A stretch of 22,802 nucleotides of DNA from Plantago elongata (Eukaryota; Streptophyta; Magnoliopsida; Lamiales; Plantaginaceae). Shown in pieces: positions 21,225 through 22,802 of the stretch (position 1 is the first letter of the stretch; each line of letters opens with the position of its first letter). The notes under the pieces were generated by a model. The model was not told where the DNA came from. It made no database searches and worked only from the letters and a program-made list of their open reading frames with translations. The translations under genes and the position numbers were made by a program. The stretch lies in the NCBI GenBank assembly GCA_036897095.1, contig JAYMSP010002718.1, positions 1 through 22,802 on the forward strand, in the 5' to 3' direction.

Positions 21225-22280
21225 TGCAAAGGTAAGTAGTACATGTGGCAGATGGTACTTTGAGCTAGGTTGGTTGTTTTTGGAGGTGTAAATTGCTAGG
21301 TCGGTCGGTAGGAAAACTTGTAGTGTCAAGTCTCTATGTATTAACGGACATGCCTATTAGAATCCGCTGTATGCTTTTGTTGAATAGACTGTTACTCATG
21401 TTTGTAATCATCATTTGTAATTCATGATTTCGGATTATGTTGTGTTTCTTGCCTTGTGGTACTTCCGATATATATGGTCAATGAACTGCAGCTGTGCTTC
21501 TACCATTTTTCGTTCTCTTAACGACTATTTGTTCATATTTCTTCTGGGGATTCCTTATACGCTTTCGTTTTATACTTGAGCCTTGATAGAATTGGGGGGA
21601 TCCAATTGGATTGCTTTTGTCAGCAGGGGTCGGATTGTACCGGACATAGTTATCATACTTCCTCCGTCCCAACCAAATTCTATACTACTACACTACATAT
21701 CATTTCGTGTGTATCATTGCAATCTGTAATTGTATCTGAAGATAACGATAGCGATTTGTATTACTACTTCAGCTAAATTTATCATACCGATTGACTTGCT
21801 CCACTTTGAGTTTTGGCAGTGCTAACAGCGTCCATCATAGTTTCTTCTGCTGTTTTAGAGTTGTCTTGTGCAAGCATTCCAAAGAAACCTTTTCTACAGT
21901 AGATCGTATTCTTGAGAGACGGGTGAAATCAAACATTGTATATTAAACTATAAATATCACATGCTCAGAAATGCATGTAAATTGTAATGGTTAATCTTGT
22001 CAAAAGTTTTGATTTTTGAAAATGTGCAATCTACCAAATTGCAAAAGGTGCCCCTAACCTGTCGTTTACCTTTTCTCCACAAAATCCATCCTCACGGATC
22101 TGATTTTTGTATTTTCTCCATAAATTTGATGATGAGAAATCAATTAAACTGTCACTTACATTACTGGAATAACAAATCGTTCCATTTGGAAGCATACGAT
22201 ATCCATACATGCAATTTGCCGGCTTTGGTACCCTTCATTTCTCCTATTAACTAATTTATCCAACACGTACAATTCCAGAT
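21225..22280. other. 3' UTR of the EFR3-like gene and downstream intergenic region
   Basis: After the stop, a consensus donor AAAG/GTAAGTA (21232) raises the possibility of a 3' UTR intron. T-rich and TGTAA-rich sequence near 21400-21430 may be a plant-type polyadenylation region, though no AATAAA is seen there. From about 21700 the sequence is AT-rich and noncoding; the 85-codon frame at 21997-22254 resembles nothing I know. Confidence 0.5.
21658..21680. mobile_element. Solitary Stowaway-type terminus
   Basis: CTTCCTCCGTCCCAACCAAA preceded by TA matches the left terminus of the MITEs in this window. No inverted partner was found within the following few hundred bases, so it is probably a truncated element. 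Confidence 0.5.
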
Positions 22281-22329
22281 TACCAATTCATTATCCATAT
22301 ATGAAGACCAAGCAGAAACTGGTTATCCT

Positions 22330-22640
22330 TGAAAGTGCGATGACGCACGTTGATTGATTAATTCATACTTTCTTCTAAAAAAGCAGCAACATTCAAGAAC
22401 TCCTAGTCGAAAGAAGCTGGAAGTCTTCTAATAAAATAAGGAGAAGGAGTTCTGATCAAAGCAGGAAGTTGCGAAGCCTTGGACTTTGACCTAAAGCCCA
22501 TCAAGAAAGCTGCAAAATGCTGACTTTGACCTAAAGCCCATCAAGGAAGTAGCAAAAGCCTGGAACTCGAACTTCATTAGGGTTTTACCATCGCCTATAT
22601 AAGAGAAGGGCCTTGACAAGTTTAAAGACACAACTTGAAG
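22330..22640 (+). promoter_or_regulatory. Promoter-like segment: as-1-like site, 40-bp repeats, TATA box
   Basis: GATGACGCAC at 22339-22348 equals one half of the as-1 element known from the CaMV 35S promoter and from plant stress promoters (TGA-type bZIP binding). Next come two direct 40-bp repeats and a degenerate third. A TATA box, CTATATAAGAG, is at 22595-22605, so transcription would begin near 22625-22635 and run rightwards out of the window. It could be the promoter of a downstream gene, the LTR of a retroelement, or a remnant of an integrated pararetrovirus-like sequence. I see no primer-binding site or reverse transcriptase, so I cannot choose. Confidence 0.5.
22481..22560. repeat. 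Two tandem 40-bp direct repeats
   Basis: Units begin at 22481 and 22521, each with GACTTTGACCTAAAGCCCAT followed by CAAGRAAGYWGCAAAA. A diverged partial unit (TCAAAGCAGGAAGTTGCGAAG) precedes them at about 22456. They sit 35 to 115 bases upstream of the TATA box, a position suited to enhancer-type repeats. Confidence 0.9.
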
Positions 22641-22802
22641 AACAGAGATACAATTATTACAAAACACTTGTGTCTTCATACTGTTTTACTAGACTTTTAC
22701 TTTGAATGTGTATTTGAGTCATTGTTAAAGGGTTAGCGATCTACTCCCGCACATTCAAACTAGATTAGGTTTGTTTCCTTTTCTAGGTCTAGTTTTGTAG
22801 TT
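22641..22802. other. Right-edge sequence downstream of the TATA box
   Basis: If the TATA box is used, this is transcribed leader. I see no convincing start codon or coding exon before the window ends, and no LTR terminus that I can define. Confidence 0.4.

Noticed and set aside
21997-22254. 85-codon open frame between the EFR3-like gene and the right-edge promoter
   Set aside because: No similarity to any family I know and no coding-like composition; insufficient to call a gene.
22330-22802. A definite endogenous pararetrovirus or LTR retrotransposon call
   Set aside because: Only promoter-type motifs are visible; there is no primer-binding site, terminal boundary or polymerase sequence in the window.

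Overview
The window is nuclear DNA from a flowering plant, most likely a eudicot. It is AT-rich and has many short exons split by GT-AG introns. At least six Stowaway-type MITEs lie in the introns, all flanked by TA. Both genes resemble conserved plant protein families. The species cannot be named from the sequence.

Two complete protein-coding genes lie head to tail on the + strand. Gene 1 (start 1295, stop 6971-6973; 12 coding exons, about 478 aa) encodes an RPAP3/SPAG1-type TPR co-chaperone: an N-terminal RPAP3-like helix, one three-repeat TPR domain with a complete carboxylate clamp, and a C-terminal RPAP3_C domain. Gene 2 (5' UTR from about 8850, coding start 10067, stop 21222-21224; 19 coding exons, 988 aa) encodes an EFR3-like protein. 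It has a Cys-rich, basic N-terminus and a long helical-repeat body, as in the plant EFR3 family that anchors the PI4-kinase alpha complex at the plasma membrane. Every exon junction listed keeps the reading frame. The exact intron boundaries are my reading of splice consensus and family similarity, not of transcripts.

Layout: 1-1294, upstream noncoding DNA with weak diverged repeats; 1295-6973, the RPAP3-like gene (MITE in intron 2); 6974 to about 8850, 3' UTR and AT-rich intergenic DNA; about 8850-9102, pyrimidine-rich 5' UTR exon of the EFR3-like gene; 9103-10062, its leader intron, made largely of three tandem repeat copies; 10067-21224, the EFR3-like coding exons, where intron 9 (2.6 kb) holds a MITE cluster and a CA microsatellite, intron 13 a MITE plus a hairpin-rich segment, and intron 18 a run of 32 C; 21225-22280, 3' UTR and intergenic DNA; 22281-22802, a promoter-like segment with 40-bp repeats, a TATA box and an as-1-like half site, which may be a retroelement LTR, a pararetrovirus-like remnant or the promoter of a gene beyond the window.

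The two genes have no evident joint function: one acts in chaperone-assisted complex assembly, the other in phosphoinositide signalling at the plasma membrane. I see no RNA genes, CRISPR arrays or clearly new gene system. The most unusual signals are structural: the triplicated leader intron, the tandemly duplicated MITE, the hairpin-rich segment in intron 13 and the promoter-like right edge.
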